From positions 1 to 64,000 of the forward strand of contig JAKVCO010000006.1 of NCBI GenBank assembly GCA_022448245.1: DNA of 64,000 nt. Direction: 5' to 3'. The notes beneath the pieces were generated by a model, which saw only the letters and a list, made by a program, of their open reading frames with translations, was not told where the DNA came from and ran no database searches. Below are positions 48,406 to 58,127 of this stretch, in pieces. The position numbers and the translations under genes are program-made. The stretch comes from Paracoccaceae bacterium. GTDB lineage: Bacteria > Pseudomonadota > Alphaproteobacteria > Rhodobacterales > Rhodobacteraceae. Within the stretch, counting starts at the first letter, position 1; each line of letters starts with the position of its first letter.

Positions 48406-50846
48406 TTCTTCTCAGTGAACTTGAGCTCAATACGCCGGTTCTGCGCAAATGCTGCTTCATCATCACCCGTCGCCAGTGGCTGGAATTCCCCAAACCCGTT
48501 GGCACTCAGGCGTTCCGGGTCAAAGCCGAGCGAGTTGATCATGTAGAGCACCACGGAAAGCGCCCGTGCCTGGCTAAGCTCCCAGTTGTTGGCGAACTCA
48601 CCTAAACCGGAAAGCGGTTGGTTGTCCGTGTGGCCGTCCACCTGCAAAACCCAGTCGATATCTGACGGGATTTCGGCGGCCGCGTCGCGCAGCGTCTGAG
48701 CAATACGACCGATCTGCTCACGTCCCGCATCGCTCAGCTGTGCGCCAGCCGGCGGGAAAAGCACCTCTGAGGAGAAGACGAAACGGTCCCCGACGAGGCG
48801 CACCCCCTCCTGCCCTTCAAGCGCGTCGCGCACGCCGGCAAGGAACGTTGATTGCGCCCGCTCCAAATCAGCGGCTCTGGCTTCAAGCTCAAGGCGCAGC
48901 GCCTCTTCAGCTTCGGCCCGCGCTTGCTCGGCAGCCAAGCGCCGCTCTGCCTCCTCGGCCGCACGCTTTTGCTCCTGAGCAACCTGAGCCAGTGCGGAAT
49001 TCAAATCCTGCCCCAAGTTCACCAACTGCGCATCATCCGCGATTGCCTGGGCCTCAAAATCATCCAGCAAGCCGCGCAGAATGCGGACGTCATCCTGCAG
49101 ATCGGAAACCTGCGCATTCAACAGCGCGACGGACCGCTGGGAATCCGCAGATAGCGCCTCCTCGGCGGCCAGTTGTTCCTGAGCTTGCGCCAGTAGCGCG
49201 TCACGACGCTCCACCTCGGTCAACTGCTGCGCCGCATCGTTCTCGGCTGCAAGCTTTTGAGCCAAGGCCGCTGCGAGCTGATCGCGCAGGCTCTCCGCGG
49301 TCTGGCCAACTTCCGTGCGCGCTGACGTCGTCTCCTCCAGCGCCGCTTCAAGCGACGCGATGCGGGCGGTGGCGTCTTCTCCGGCGACGAGAGCCGCCGC
49401 AAGGCGTGCTTCAAGATCATCAACATCGCCCTGCGCCGCAGCCAACAGCGTCAAGGTCTCTTCCGCCTCCAGCCGCCGCTCCTCCAGCTGAAGCGTCATC
49501 GCAGTGAGCTCATCATTGGCCTCAGCCAAACGCGCCCGCAGCGTTTCTGCAGCGGCAAGTTCCGCAAGGCGCGCTTCTTCCTCAGCCGTCAGGGCGCCTT
49601 GGCTCTCCTCAAGGCGCGCCTCCAGCGCGGCCACAGCTGCAGCTTGCGCCAACTGCGCGCGCTCTTCTTCAGCGAGAAGGGCTTGCGCCTCCTGCAGCTG
49701 CGCTTGGAGCGCCGCGACAGTTGCCTGTTCAGCAAGCGCGGCCTGTTGGCCAGCACTTAGTTCAGCTTGCGTATTCTCCAGCTGTTCTTGCAGCGCCAGA
49801 AGGGTCGCCGCCTGCGCCAAGCGCGCAGCTTCCTCGTCCGTAATCTGTTCGAGCGCGGCTTCCAGCTGTGCCCGCACGGCTTCCGCATCTGCCAGCGCTT
49901 GCGCACGGGCGTCTGCCTCGTTTTCGACGTTCTCTTCCAGCGCGCTGATACGCCCGTCGCGCTCGTCCACGCGCGCGGCCTCAGCCTGCCGTGCGGCCTC
50001 AGATTGCGCGAGCGTGTCACGCAAGGCGGCCAAGCTTTCCGTTAAAGAGGCCGTCGTGCCCTGCGATTGCGTCAGCGACGACAGCGCCGCTGCGAGCTGT
50101 TGATCTACGCTGGCCTTTTCAGCCTGCAAAAGCTGCAGGGCGGCCGAAAGCTCATCGCGCGTATCTTCTTCGTCGCTAAGCTGTTGCGCCAACTGAGCGA
50201 GAGAGGCTTCCTGCGTCGCGGCCTGCTGGCGCAGATCAGCAACTACTGCCTCAAGCGCTTGCCGTTCGGCATCGGCTCGGCGCGCGGCAGCCTGCTGTTC
50301 ATCGATCTGCTCACGCGCGGCAATCAGTGCGATGTTGAGCGCTTCCTCGCGGCTCAGGAGCTCTGCGATTTCGGCATCGCCAGCGTCACGTTCTGCTGTC
50401 AGAGAAGCGATCACCGCTTCATTGTCAGTCCGCGCTGCTAGCAGGGAAGCCACCTGTTCTTCAAAGCTGGCAATTCGGCCCGTGGCTTCCGCGAGCGCGG
50501 CATCTTGCGCGTCCCGTTCTGAGCGCAGCGATGCAATCAGCGCCGCTTGCGCACGCGTCTGCGCATCCGCATCCTCGAGCGCGACGCCAAGCTCATCCAC
50601 CTGCCCCGTCAGGCTGCGGTTTTCATCTTTCGCCAGGCCCAGCGCGTCTGCGAGGCTCGCCACTTCGGCTTGCAGCCCCAACACAGCATCGGACTGGCGC
50701 GTGATCTCGTCACGCAGCACGAACTGCACCACAAGAAAGATCGTCAGAACGAACATGAGGACCAGTAGAAGGCCCGTCATTGCGTCAACAAAGCCGGGCC
50801 AGATCGAGTTCTGGACCCGCCCCCCGGAACGGCGGCTCAGCGCCAC
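48402..50846 (-). CDS. MotB/OmpA-like protein with a giant coiled coil
   Basis: An 814-residue partner of the MotA/ExbB-like protein. Residues 15-45 (WPGFVDAMTGLLLVLMFVLTIFLVVQF) form one membrane helix, with Asp21 at the ion-binding position of MotB, ExbD and TolR. Residues about 47-670 are predicted coiled coil, rich in Ala, Glu, Gln and Leu, including five tandem 28-residue repeats (313-452). Residues about 680-810 are an OmpA/MotB peptidoglycan-binding domain (VLQVDGHTDNQPLSG, NWELSQARALSVVLYMI, ANGFGEFQPLA). At 1.5 A per residue the coil would be about 90 nm if fully extended, much longer than a normal periplasm. The start follows the partner stop by three bases. Confidence 0.85.
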   Translation of the reverse strand: MALSRRSGGRVQNSIWPGFVDAMTGLLLVLMFVLTIFLVVQFVLRDEITRQSDAVLGLQAEVASLADALGLAKDENRSLTGQVDELGVALEDADAQTRAQAALIASLRSERDAQDAALAEATGRIASFEEQVASLLAARTDNEAVIASLTAERDAGDAEIAELLSREEALNIALIAAREQIDEQQAAARRADAERQALEAVVADLRQQAATQEASLAQLAQQLSDEEDTRDELSAALQLLQAEKASVDQQLAAALSSLTQSQGTTASLTESLAALRDTLAQSEAARQAEAARVDERDGRISALEENVENEADARAQALADAEAVRAQLEAALEQITDEEAARLAQAATLLALQEQLENTQAELSAGQQAALAEQATVAALQAQLQEAQALLAEEERAQLAQAAAVAALEARLEESQGALTAEEEARLAELAAAETLRARLAEANDELTAMTLQLEERRLEAEETLTLLAAAQGDVDDLEARLAAALVAGEDATARIASLEAALEETTSARTEVGQTAESLRDQLAAALAQKLAAENDAAQQLTEVERRDALLAQAQEQLAAEEALSADSQRSVALLNAQVSDLQDDVRILRGLLDDFEAQAIADDAQLVNLGQDLNSALAQVAQEQKRAAEEAERRLAAEQARAEAEEALRLELEARAADLERAQSTFLAGVRDALEGQEGVRLVGDRFVFSSEVLFPPAGAQLSDAGREQIGRIAQTLRDAAAEIPSDIDWVLQVDGHTDNQPLSGLGEFANNWELSQARALSVVLYMINSLGFDPERLSANGFGEFQPLATGDDEAAFAQNRRIELKFTEKN

Positions 50847-50849
50847 GCC

Positions 50850-52040
50850 TTAGCCCTCACCGCGCTTTGCGGCTTGGTCCTGTCCCCGGCGCGAAGGCTT
50901 GAGTGCGCGCGCGAGCCCCGCGATATCGGTGCGAAGTTCAGCAATCGCCTCTTGGCGGCCTGCGGACACCTCTTCGAGCAAGCGCAGAAGTTGGACATCG
51001 ATAGACCGCAACCGCATGCGGCTTTCCGCATCCATTCCTTCGCCTGTGCCGCCCTCGCCTATGGCAGCAATGAGCCGCTCCTGCCCCTCGGCAATGCGCG
51101 CCAGGGCGTCTGCCGAGCTGTCGGGCGCGGCAAGCTTGTCGGCCACACGCTCCATCGAGGTCGTCAGTTGGGAGATCTTTTCGTCCGTCATCGACCGGCT
51201 GATGTCAGACTGGGTGAACATCAACTGCATGCTCTCCATCTGCTCGGCCATGTGATCGAGGATTTGCGCCATAGCGCCCGTTTCGCCGCCCGCATCGCCG
51301 TCACCGCCGCTCAGCGACACGCGTGTGATGGAGGAGACCCATTCCTCAAGCTCGCGGTAAAAACGGTTCTGGCCGTGGCCTGCAAACAACTCCAAAAGCC
51401 CGATCACCAGCGACCCTGCGAGGCCCAGGAGCGAGGAAGCAAAGGCCACTCCCATGCCATCCAGCTGAGACTCAAGCCCCACCTGAAGGCGGCCAAATAC
51501 ATCAAGGCCAGTCTCACCCTCGTTCGGTGTCAGCGACCGGATGGTCTCAACCAGCGCGGGCACCGTGGTTGCGAGGCCAAAGAACGTGCCTAAGAGGCCG
51601 AGGAAGATCAGCAGAGAAACTAGATAGCGCGTGATTTCACGTTGTTCGTCAATACGTTGCGCCACAGAATCGAGAATGGAGCGCGAAGAGGTGGCCCCCA
51701 GCTGCATCCGGGCGCCACGGGTACGCAACAACGTCGCCAGAGGCGCCAGCAGTTGCGGCGGCGTCACGATGTCATGCCCCACCCGGTGGGCCGCAAACCC
51801 TTCGATCCACTGCACGCAGTTAAAGACCTGATAGAGCTGCGCGAAACAAGCAATCACCCCGATAAAGAACACCGCAATGATGAAACCATTGAGCCAGAGG
51901 TTCGCTGAAATGACCGGATAAAGGACCGGGTAAGCCAGTGCCGTGCCAGCGCCAACCGCGCACAACACTGCGACCATCAACACGATCTGCTGAATGGGCT
52001 TTGAGAAGTACGGCTCGGCCTCGCGATCAGGGTGTTCCAC
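50850..52040 (-). CDS. MotA/TolQ/ExbB-like proton-channel protein
   Basis: A 396-residue membrane protein with four predicted helices (about 17-40, 50-72, 138-160, 196-220), a cytoplasmic loop between helices 2 and 3, and a long cytoplasmic tail (221-396) that is partly helical. Motifs LLIFLGLLGTFFGLATTVPAL and GVAFASSLLGLAGSLVIGL match the MotA/TolQ/ExbB pore. The tail is longer than in ExbB. It is followed by its MotB-like partner, and together they should form a 5:2-type ion-driven unit. No ExbD, TolA or flagellar genes are nearby, so the driven structure is unknown. Confidence 0.85.
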   Translation of the reverse strand: MEHPDREAEPYFSKPIQQIVLMVAVLCAVGAGTALAYPVLYPVISANLWLNGFIIAVFFIGVIACFAQLYQVFNCVQWIEGFAAHRVGHDIVTPPQLLAPLATLLRTRGARMQLGATSSRSILDSVAQRIDEQREITRYLVSLLIFLGLLGTFFGLATTVPALVETIRSLTPNEGETGLDVFGRLQVGLESQLDGMGVAFASSLLGLAGSLVIGLLELFAGHGQNRFYRELEEWVSSITRVSLSGGDGDAGGETGAMAQILDHMAEQMESMQLMFTQSDISRSMTDEKISQLTTSMERVADKLAAPDSSADALARIAEGQERLIAAIGEGGTGEGMDAESRMRLRSIDVQLLRLLEEVSAGRQEAIAELRTDIAGLARALKPSRRGQDQAAKRGEG

Positions 52041-52099
52041 CGTACGTGTCCTGTATCTTTTGCGTTGCGGCGCAGCATAGCCACAAAATGTTGCGGGGG

Positions 52100-52648
52100 C
52101 TAGGCATTTAGCTCCCTCACACGTTGGGCCAAAGCAGTGAGATCAGCATCTTCGATTCCAAGCTCGGTCAGATGCGCAGCCGTGTTGAACAGGTATTCCA
52201 TATTGGGCCCACGGCCACCTACGGCATGGGCGATCACTTGGGCTTGCCGCTCCATCGGCAGGCCGCCGCAATACTGCACGTGATCGCGCGCGACGATGTA
52301 GGCTAGGGCCTCGACCTGGCGGCCGTCATCAAGGGCAAGCGGCACGCGCGCTTCATAGTAAGCCGATGAAATCAGCTCGCGCTCGCGAAGCTCCGCGAGC
52401 ACCGCATCATGGCCATCGTCCGGCAACCGGAATGCCATCCCCCAGCACGATGCCCCCGCCTCGGTATCGAGCGCGAGAACAAGCCCGGGATCTTCCTCGG
52501 TACCGCGATGATGGATCGACCACATGCAAAAGCTGCGCGCATAATCATCAAGCCGCGCAAGCACGGCCTCCGGCGCATCAAAGCCCGGGTTCCACATGAG
52601 CGAGCCGTAGGCAAAGACCCATGTCTCAGGAGGTGCTGTCATTCCCAT
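52100..52648 (-). CDS. glutathione-specific gamma-glutamylcyclotransferase, ChaC-like
   Basis: A 182-residue GGCT-fold enzyme. It starts with WVFAYGSLMWNPGF, the ChaC signature, and carries the catalytic glutamate in the region RERELISSAYYEARVPL; the C-terminal YIVARDHVQYCGGLPMERQAQVIAHAVGGRGPNMEYLFNTAAHLTELG is also typical. It cleaves glutathione to 5-oxoproline and Cys-Gly in the cytoplasm. It is divergent from the DUF2125 gene with 43 bases between. Confidence 0.9.
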   Translation of the reverse strand: MGMTAPPETWVFAYGSLMWNPGFDAPEAVLARLDDYARSFCMWSIHHRGTEEDPGLVLALDTEAGASCWGMAFRLPDDGHDAVLAELRERELISSAYYEARVPLALDDGRQVEALAYIVARDHVQYCGGLPMERQAQVIAHAVGGRGPNMEYLFNTAAHLTELGIEDADLTALAQRVRELNA

Positions 52649-52691
52649 GACGCGCGGCTATAGAGGTTGCTGGAAGAAGGGAAAAGGCACC

Positions 52692-53684
52692 ATGCGCTTC
52701 ATCATCTGGATTCTCGCCATCGGGGCGCTGTGCTGGTGCGGATATTGGTTTGTTGCATCGTCCGCTTTGGATCGTGGCGCGAATGCTTGGTTTGAAGATC
52801 GTCGCGCTGATGGCTGGCAGGCTGACTATAGAGATCTCGACATTTCGGGCTTCCCCTACCGCTTCGACGCCACCCTCTCGGACGTGGCACTCGCCGACCC
52901 CGAAACTGGTGTCGTTCTGCAGGCACCTGAGTTCATCGTGACGGCACTCGCCTATCAACCCAACCACGTCATCGCGATTTTCCCGGACGAACAAACGCTG
53001 CGCTCGCCCTTTGACACGCTCACGATCACCAGCGCCGACATGCGGGCATCTGCGCGCGTGGGCGGCACCAACGTGGAGTTGCGCGAAAGCACCGCCGAGA
53101 TGGAGCAGGTGTCGGTGACCTCCACCCAAGGATGGGAAGTGACGCTCAAGCGCGGCCTGCTGGCCACGCGCGCCACCGGCGACAACAGCTATGACCTCTA
53201 CTTCGAGGCGACGGACCTGCGCCCCTCAGACGCTCTGCGCCTCGACATCGACCCGCAGGACCGGCTGCCAGACACGTTCGAGACCCTCAAACTCGATGCC
53301 ACAGTGGCGTTTGATGCGCCTTGGGATCGCTTTTCGATAGAACGCGCCCGCCCGCAGCCCACCAGCATCGATCTAAAGGAATTCGACGCGCGGTGGGGGC
53401 AGCTGGAACTGCGCGCGGTGGGTCAGCTTGACGTGGCTTCTGACGGTACCCCCGACGGGCGCATCACCGTCAAAGCCATCAATTGGCGGGAGATCGTTTC
53501 CATCGGCCAAGCCACCGGAGTGATCCCCGAAAGCGCAGTGCGGATGATCACGAGCGGGCTGGAAATGATGGCCTCACTCTCTGGGCCGCCCAATACGATC
53601 GACGTGCCGCTAACGTTCCAAGGTGGGCGCATGTCCATCGGGCCGCTCCCGCTGGGCCCCGCCCCTAAGCTAAGACTTCGCTGA
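52692..53684 (+). CDS. DUF2125 family exported protein
   Basis: A 330-residue protein. ATG 52692 gives a membrane anchor or signal (MRFIIWILAIGALCWCGYWFVASSALDRG) followed by a beta-rich region with DISGFPYRFDATLSDVALADPETGVVLQAPEFIVTALAYQPNHVIAIFPDEQTLRSP, the DUF2125 pattern. The family is periplasmic and alphaproteobacterial and resembles the lipid-transfer-like AsmA/Mce type folds only vaguely. Function is unknown. It converges with tyrA across a hairpin-rich gap. Confidence 0.85.
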   Translation: MRFIIWILAIGALCWCGYWFVASSALDRGANAWFEDRRADGWQADYRDLDISGFPYRFDATLSDVALADPETGVVLQAPEFIVTALAYQPNHVIAIFPDEQTLRSPFDTLTITSADMRASARVGGTNVELRESTAEMEQVSVTSTQGWEVTLKRGLLATRATGDNSYDLYFEATDLRPSDALRLDIDPQDRLPDTFETLKLDATVAFDAPWDRFSIERARPQPTSIDLKEFDARWGQLELRAVGQLDVASDGTPDGRITVKAINWREIVSIGQATGVIPESAVRMITSGLEMMASLSGPPNTIDVPLTFQGGRMSIGPLPLGPAPKLRLR

Positions 53685-53690
53685 CGCGAC

Positions 53691-53755
53691 CTTCTTTGTG
53701 CCCCGGTACTTTGGGGCAAGGGCGAAGCCCAAACGCCGCGTAGCGGCGTCCCCCA
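53691..53755. repeat. hairpin cluster between DUF2125 and tyrA, related to the 4.1-kb palindrome
   Basis: The first 21 bases (CTTCTTTGTGC, four variant bases, GTACTT) match the right arm of the palindrome at 4140-4160 in 17 of 21 positions. Within 60 bases there are three stems: GCCCC/GGGGC, GGGC-GAA-GCCC and ACGCCGC-GTA-GCGGCGT. It lies between convergent genes and may terminate both. Confidence 0.6.
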
Positions 53756-53769
53756 AACACAAGCAAGGC

Positions 53770-54675
53770 CTACCCGCGACCGCGCCCAAAGTCAGGCGCG
53801 TCCGTGTCCTGGCCGGCCTGCACGATCGACCGACGCACCGCGCGGGTACGCGTGAAGTAATCGTGCAGCAGATCCCCATCACCTGTCCGGATGGCCCGCT
53901 GTAGCGCAAAGAGCTCTTCCGTGAAGCGCCCGAGTATCTCCAGCGTCGCATCCTTGTTGGTCAAAAACACATCGCGCCACATCGTGGGGTCCGACGCCGC
54001 GATTCGGGTGAAGTCTCGGAAACCTGCAGCGGAGTAATTGATCACTTCGCTGTCGGTGACGCGCTTGAGGTCATCAGCCACGCCAACCATCGTATAGGCA
54101 ATGAGGTGCGGGGCATGAGATGTCACCGCCAGCACCAAATCATGGTGATCGGCTTCCATCGCATCGACCTTGGCGCCCATCCCCTCGCAGAGCGATTTCA
54201 ACCGGTCAGAGGCCTCGGCATCAGCGCCTTCCGGCGTCAGCAGCCACCACTTGTTCTCAAACAACTCCGCAAAGCCAGATCGCGGCCCGCTGTGCTCTGT
54301 GCCAGCGAGCGGGTGGGACGGCACAAAATGCACGCCTTCGGGAATATGCGGCGACACGGCATCAATAACTGCACGCTTCACCGATCCCACATCTGTGACA
54401 GTTGCCCCGGGCTTCAAGAACGGGCGCATCTCGCCAGCCACCGCCGACATGGCGCCGACGGGCACCGCCAGCACGACAAGATCAGCGCCCTCGACCACGT
54501 CGGCGATCGTGTCATGCACGCTGTCACAAAGCCCGATCTCGCGCGCCACGTCGCGTGTCTCAGCTGAGCGCGCGTAACCCGCGACATGCCCCGCCAAACC
54601 ATCGCGTTTCATGGCCCAATGCATGGACCCAGCAATCAGGCCGAGCCCGATAAGAGCAACACGTTCGTAAATCAT
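53770..54675 (-). CDS. tyrA: prephenate/arogenate dehydrogenase
   Basis: A 301-residue dehydrogenase for tyrosine synthesis. It starts [21 protein letters not shown] with the NAD-binding GxGxxxG and holds [28 protein letters not shown] with the catalytic histidine and [12 protein letters not shown]. No chorismate mutase domain is fused. The start overlaps the hisC stop by four bases. Whether it prefers prephenate or arogenate cannot be read. Confidence 0.93.
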   Translation of the reverse strand: MIYERVALIGLGLIAGSMHWAMKRDGLAGHVAGYARSAETRDVAREIGLCDSVHDTIADVVEGADLVVLAVPVGAMSAVAGEMRPFLKPGATVTDVGSVKRAVIDAVSPHIPEGVHFVPSHPLAGTEHSGPRSGFAELFENKWWLLTPEGADAEASDRLKSLCEGMGAKVDAMEADHHDLVLAVTSHAPHLIAYTMVGVADDLKRVTDSEVINYSAAGFRDFTRIAASDPTMWRDVFLTNKDATLEILGRFTEELFALQRAIRTGDGDLLHDYFTRTRAVRRSIVQAGQDTDAPDFGRGRG

Positions 54676-55769
54676 GCATCCACTCCCACGAATGCCCGGA
54701 TGGCGGCCATCACGCGTTCTGTGCCTGCAGTGTCCCCTACCGTGATACGAAGGCCCTCCGGGAAACCATAGCCTTTTACCTTGCGCACAAGGATGCCGGC
54801 GCCCCGCAGTGCAGCCTCACAAGCCACCGCCTCATCCTCGTCCCGGAAACGAGCAAGGACGAAGTTTGCATCGCTCTCATCGCAGGCAATCCCGAGAGAG
54901 GTCAGCTCTTTGCGCATCTCCTCGCGTAACCGCGCGTTATCGGCGATGCATCTCGCGGCGAAGTCCCGATCTTTCATCGCAGCCTCTGCAGCGGCCAACG
55001 CAGGCGCCGACAGATTGAACGGTCCCCGCACACGGTTCAGCACGTCGATGATCTCTTTGCAGGCATAGCCCCAGCCGACGCGCAGGCCACCCAACCCGTA
55101 AAGTTTGGAGAAGGTCCGCGTCATCACGACATTCGCCCGCCCACCAGCAAGGGCGGCGCCTCCGTCGTAGGTATCATCATAACCCCGGGCGTATTCAGCA
55201 TAGGCCCCGTCGATCACGAGGATGACCTCAGCGGGCAGCGCATCCGCCAACCGCTCGATCTCACCCATCGGGATCGTCGTGCCCGTGGGATTGCCAGGGT
55301 TCGTCAGGAACACGAGCTTCGTCTTTTTCGTCACCGCCGCGAGGATCGCATCGACATCAACGCACCGGTCGCTCTCCTTTACGCAGACAGGAACAGCTCC
55401 CGCCGCGCGCGCCAGGATTGGGTACATGGAAAAGCCATGCTCCGTGTGGATCACCTCGTCCCCCACGCCCGCATAGGCTTGGCACAGGAAAGTCAGCACC
55501 TCGTCGGAGCCCACACCGCAGATGATCTGCGCCGGATCGAGACCGTGCACTTCGCCAATCGCGGCCCGCAGGGGCGTGTGATCGACGGACGGGTAAAGGT
55601 GCATTTTCGACGCCGCCTCCGCGAGCGCCTGCTGCGCTGCGGGCGGTGGTCCAACGGGGTTTTCGTTCGAGGACAGCTTCAAAACCTCGCTGACACCCGC
55701 GATATGGCTCTCCCCGCCCACGTAGAGCGAGATATCCATAATTCCTGGCTGTGGCTTTGGTGCGGACAC
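54672..55769 (-). CDS. hisC: histidinol-phosphate aminotransferase
   Basis: A 365-residue fold-type I PLP aminotransferase. Visible are [42 protein letters not shown], and the PLP lysine region [16 protein letters not shown]. It acts in histidine synthesis, and in this genomic position may also transaminate prephenate-derived substrates. GTG 55769 is preferred ([18 protein letters not shown]) with AAGGGA about nine bases upstream. It forms an operon with tyrA. Confidence 0.92.
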   Translation of the reverse strand: MSAPKPQPGIMDISLYVGGESHIAGVSEVLKLSSNENPVGPPPAAQQALAEAASKMHLYPSVDHTPLRAAIGEVHGLDPAQIICGVGSDEVLTFLCQAYAGVGDEVIHTEHGFSMYPILARAAGAVPVCVKESDRCVDVDAILAAVTKKTKLVFLTNPGNPTGTTIPMGEIERLADALPAEVILVIDGAYAEYARGYDDTYDGGAALAGGRANVVMTRTFSKLYGLGGLRVGWGYACKEIIDVLNRVRGPFNLSAPALAAAEAAMKDRDFAARCIADNARLREEMRKELTSLGIACDESDANFVLARFRDEDEAVACEAALRGAGILVRKVKGYGFPEGLRITVGDTAGTERVMAAIRAFVGVDA

Positions 55770-55819
55770 GACATTTTTCCCTTTGCTTGTCGCTCTGTAA
55801 CCCGCTGCGGCGAGCGAGG

Positions 55820-56197
55820 CTAGGGCTCGCGGTCCGAGCCGCCGCCATCGTAGCTCTGACGCGCGCCAAGCACTTGCTCCATATGCGCCACGCCCCATTC
55901 AGCCATGGCCGCCAGTGGGGTCTGAAGCGTCTCTCCAAGAGTGGAAAGGCGGTACGTAACGCGACGCGGAAAACCGCCCAGTTCCTCGCGCAGAATGAGC
56001 CCGTCGCGTTCCAAGCTACGCAATGTCTGAGTCAGCATCTTCTTTGACACATCGGGTATCCGCGTCTGCAGCGCGCTGAAGCGATGCGGCTCCTGACCGA
56101 GCGCGAAGATTACAAGAATGCTCCACTTGTCGCCCACGGGATCGAGGATGTCCCGGATGGGGCAGGCTTCCGGCCTCAGCGGTCCACTTGGGTCCAT
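55820..56197 (-). CDS. HxlR family transcriptional regulator
   Basis: A 125-residue winged-helix regulator. It starts [34 protein letters not shown] and has [53 protein letters not shown], the HxlR core. ATG 56197 is preferred because GAGGAA lies six bases upstream; longer starts at 56224 and 56257 would run through the operators. It is divergent from the MBL-fold gene and probably represses it and itself. Confidence 0.88.
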   Translation of the reverse strand: MDPSGPLRPEACPIRDILDPVGDKWSILVIFALGQEPHRFSALQTRIPDVSKKMLTQTLRSLERDGLILREELGGFPRRVTYRLSTLGETLQTPLAAMAEWGVAHMEQVLGARQSYDGGGSDREP

Positions 56198-56228
56198 AGC
56201 GCGTTCCTCACAGGGCTGTGACATCTCC

Positions 56229-56278
56229 TTGGTTACCAAAAAGTGCCTTATTTCCATCGTTAGTCTCTGTTGGTTACC
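56229..56278. promoter_or_regulatory. paired TTGGTTACC sites between hxlR-type and MBL genes
   Basis: TTGGTTACCAA (56229-56239) is a perfect 11-bp palindrome; TTGGTTACCTA (56270-56280) matches it in 10 of 11. They are 41 bases apart, about four helical turns, in the 114-base gap between divergent genes. They are the likely HxlR operator. Confidence 0.65.
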
Positions 56279-56311
56279 TAGCAGCACCACATTCAACCCG
56301 AAAGGCAAATC

Positions 56312-57178
56312 ATGCTTCTTCTCGACCGTAGAACCATTCTGCAAGCCGGTGGCGCTGCTCTTCTGACCCCGTCGCTTACTTGGGCCGCAAACAAGCGCGC
56401 TTTGGAAACCTTCACCGCCTCGCCCATGGGCGCCTTCGTGCATTCAACCATGGTCGTGGGCGAAGAGAACGCCCTCGTCATAGATGCGCAGCTGACGCAA
56501 GCGGATGCCACGCTTCTGGCGGACCAGATCGAGACGACAGGCAAACGTCTTGAGACGGTTTTCATCACGCACCTCCATCCCGACCACCTCATGGGCATCG
56601 CTGTCCTCAGCGCGCGGTTCCCGGATGCGTCCTTTGTCGCACATCCCGTTGTCGCAGAAATTCTAGCGCAAGTCGGGCCCGGCATGTTTGACGCATTGAA
56701 GGGCAACCTCGGCTTTGCCGCTGGTGACAGCTGGGTGCTCCCCACCGCCCTCGATGGCGATCTGGAGCTTGAGGGTGAGCGCTTTAAAGTACTTGATCCG
56801 ATGGTGGGTGACACAGCTGCGATCACCCCAATCCACATGCCCCAGTTCAATGCCCTCGTCGCCTCAGATGTCGTCTATTCCGGGCTGGGCCTCTACATCG
56901 CAGAGACGCTTACCGCAGAAGCCTTCGCGGGGTGGCGTGCCTCCCTCGATGCCCTTGAGGCTGTTGGCGCAGAGAAACTGATCGCAGGCCATGAGGGCCC
57001 TGTCCCGATGGAGGGTAGCGCCATCGACTTTACCCGCACGTATCTCGACGGGTGGGAGCAGGCTTTGGCCGAAAGCACTGACCGCGTGTCGCTCGCCTCG
57101 GCGATGGAGCGGATCCTTGGGGCTGACCCTGAAGCGTTTTTCAGCGTCGAGGCACTGAAGGCCGCCTATCCCGAATAG
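56312..57178 (+). CDS. Tat-exported MBL-fold metallo-hydrolase
   Basis: A 288-residue metallo-beta-lactamase-fold protein. The start [25 protein letters not shown] is a Tat-type signal ([10 protein letters not shown]), and the metal site is [10 protein letters not shown] (HxHxDH), with later histidines in AHPVV and AGHEGP. The central catalytic core is intact. These enzymes hydrolyse esters, thioesters or lactones; this is not a beta-lactamase by sequence evidence. It is controlled by the divergent HxlR gene through the paired sites. Confidence 0.85.
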   Translation: MLLLDRRTILQAGGAALLTPSLTWAANKRALETFTASPMGAFVHSTMVVGEENALVIDAQLTQADATLLADQIETTGKRLETVFITHLHPDHLMGIAVLSARFPDASFVAHPVVAEILAQVGPGMFDALKGNLGFAAGDSWVLPTALDGDLELEGERFKVLDPMVGDTAAITPIHMPQFNALVASDVVYSGLGLYIAETLTAEAFAGWRASLDALEAVGAEKLIAGHEGPVPMEGSAIDFTRTYLDGWEQALAESTDRVSLASAMERILGADPEAFFSVEALKAAYPE

Positions 57179-57186
57179 GCAAAGAA

Positions 57187-57214
57187 AAAGGGCGGCCCTT
57201 GCAGGCCGCCCTTT
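57187..57214. terminator. bidirectional terminator between MBL and rpsD
   Basis: AAAGGGCGGCC pairs with GGCCGCCCTTT across CTTGCA. A-rich sequence on one side and T on the other serve both convergent genes. Confidence 0.85.
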
Positions 57215-57236
57215 CCCGTCTCTCGCTGCAGAAGAC

Positions 57237-57857
57237 TTAGTTCTGCGCGTAGAATTCGATCACGAGGTTCGGTTCCATCATCACCGGGTACGGCACATCG
57301 CCGAGGCCCGGGGTACGGGTGAACGTTGCGGTCATCTTGGAGTGATCCGCTTCGATGTAGTCAGGCACATCACGCTCGGGCAGCTGAACTGCCTCAAGAA
57401 CAACGGCGAGCTGCTTGGAGCGATCACGCACCTCGATCACGTCGCCTTCCTTCACGCGGTAGGACGGGATGTTCACGCGGCGGCCGTTCACCTTCACGTG
57501 GGCGTGGTTCACGAACTGACGTGCAGCAAAGATCGTCGGCACAAACTTGGCGCGGTAGACAACCGCGTCCAGGCGGCGTTCGAGCAGGCCGATGAGGTTC
57601 TCACCGGTGTCGCCCTTCAGACGCTCGGCGTCTGCGTAGATGCGGCGGAACTGCTTCTCGGTCAGGTCACCGTAGTAGCCCTTGAGCTTCTGCTTGGCGC
57701 GCAGCTGCGTGCCGAAGTCAGACATCTTGCCCTTACGGCGCTGACCGTGCTGGCCGGGGCCATATTCACGACGGTTAACTGGGGATTTCGGACGACCCCA
57801 GATGTTTTCGCCCATCCGGCGGTCAATTTTGTACTTGGCAGACGTGCGTTTGGTCAC
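57237..57857 (-). CDS. rpsD: 30S ribosomal protein S4
   Basis: A 206-residue primary 16S-binding protein. It starts [52 protein letters not shown], lacks the zinc-binding cysteines (C-minus form) and has the S4 RNA-binding domain [55 protein letters not shown] 57857 follows AAGGAG by eight bases; the ORF track begins upstream. Single gene. Confidence 0.97.
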   Translation of the reverse strand: MTKRTSAKYKIDRRMGENIWGRPKSPVNRREYGPGQHGQRRKGKMSDFGTQLRAKQKLKGYYGDLTEKQFRRIYADAERLKGDTGENLIGLLERRLDAVVYRAKFVPTIFAARQFVNHAHVKVNGRRVNIPSYRVKEGDVIEVRDRSKQLAVVLEAVQLPERDVPDYIEADHSKMTATFTRTPGLGDVPYPVMMEPNLVIEFYAQN

Positions 57858-58083
57858 GATCTGATCTCCTTCGTTCGGGTTTCGAAGGGCGTTGTCCTCT
57901 GTCCGTATTTTGCCGAACCGACAGGGCATCCCCTTGCGGGGGCCACCAACACCAATGAGCGCGCCGTATCGTCGCTTCCGCGCCCCGAGTCAACACCTGA
58001 GAAGGCAGCACTGGCACCCGCTCTTAAGGGGACAGAAAGTTTGGGAAAGCGAGCGCCAGACTGGCATTCCTATCGTTGCGTAT

Positions 58084-58096
58084 GTTATAATATAAC
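58084..58096 (+). promoter_or_regulatory. Zur-like box before cobW
   Basis: GTTATAATATAAC is a perfect 13-bp palindrome, the core of the proteobacterial Zur consensus (GTTATANTATAAC). It is 31 bases upstream of the CobW start codon and points to zinc-dependent repression. Confidence 0.75.
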
Positions 58097-58127
58097 GTCA
58101 ATCACATTAGCCAGGATTTCCCCGCTC

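Noticed and set aside
49504-50103. 199-residue Ser/Ala-rich plus-strand ORF
   Set aside because: Antisense of the coiled-coil repeats; its composition is a mirror of Ala/Glu codons.
48402-52040. Zorya anti-phage system
   Set aside because: ZorA/ZorB-like design is present but no ZorC, ZorD or ZorE genes adjoin, and the long coil is in the MotB-like partner rather than the MotA-like one.
57342-58127. N-terminal extension of the CobW ORF through rpsD
   Set aside because: It translates the antisense of rpsD; ATG 58128 gives the natural start behind the Zur box.
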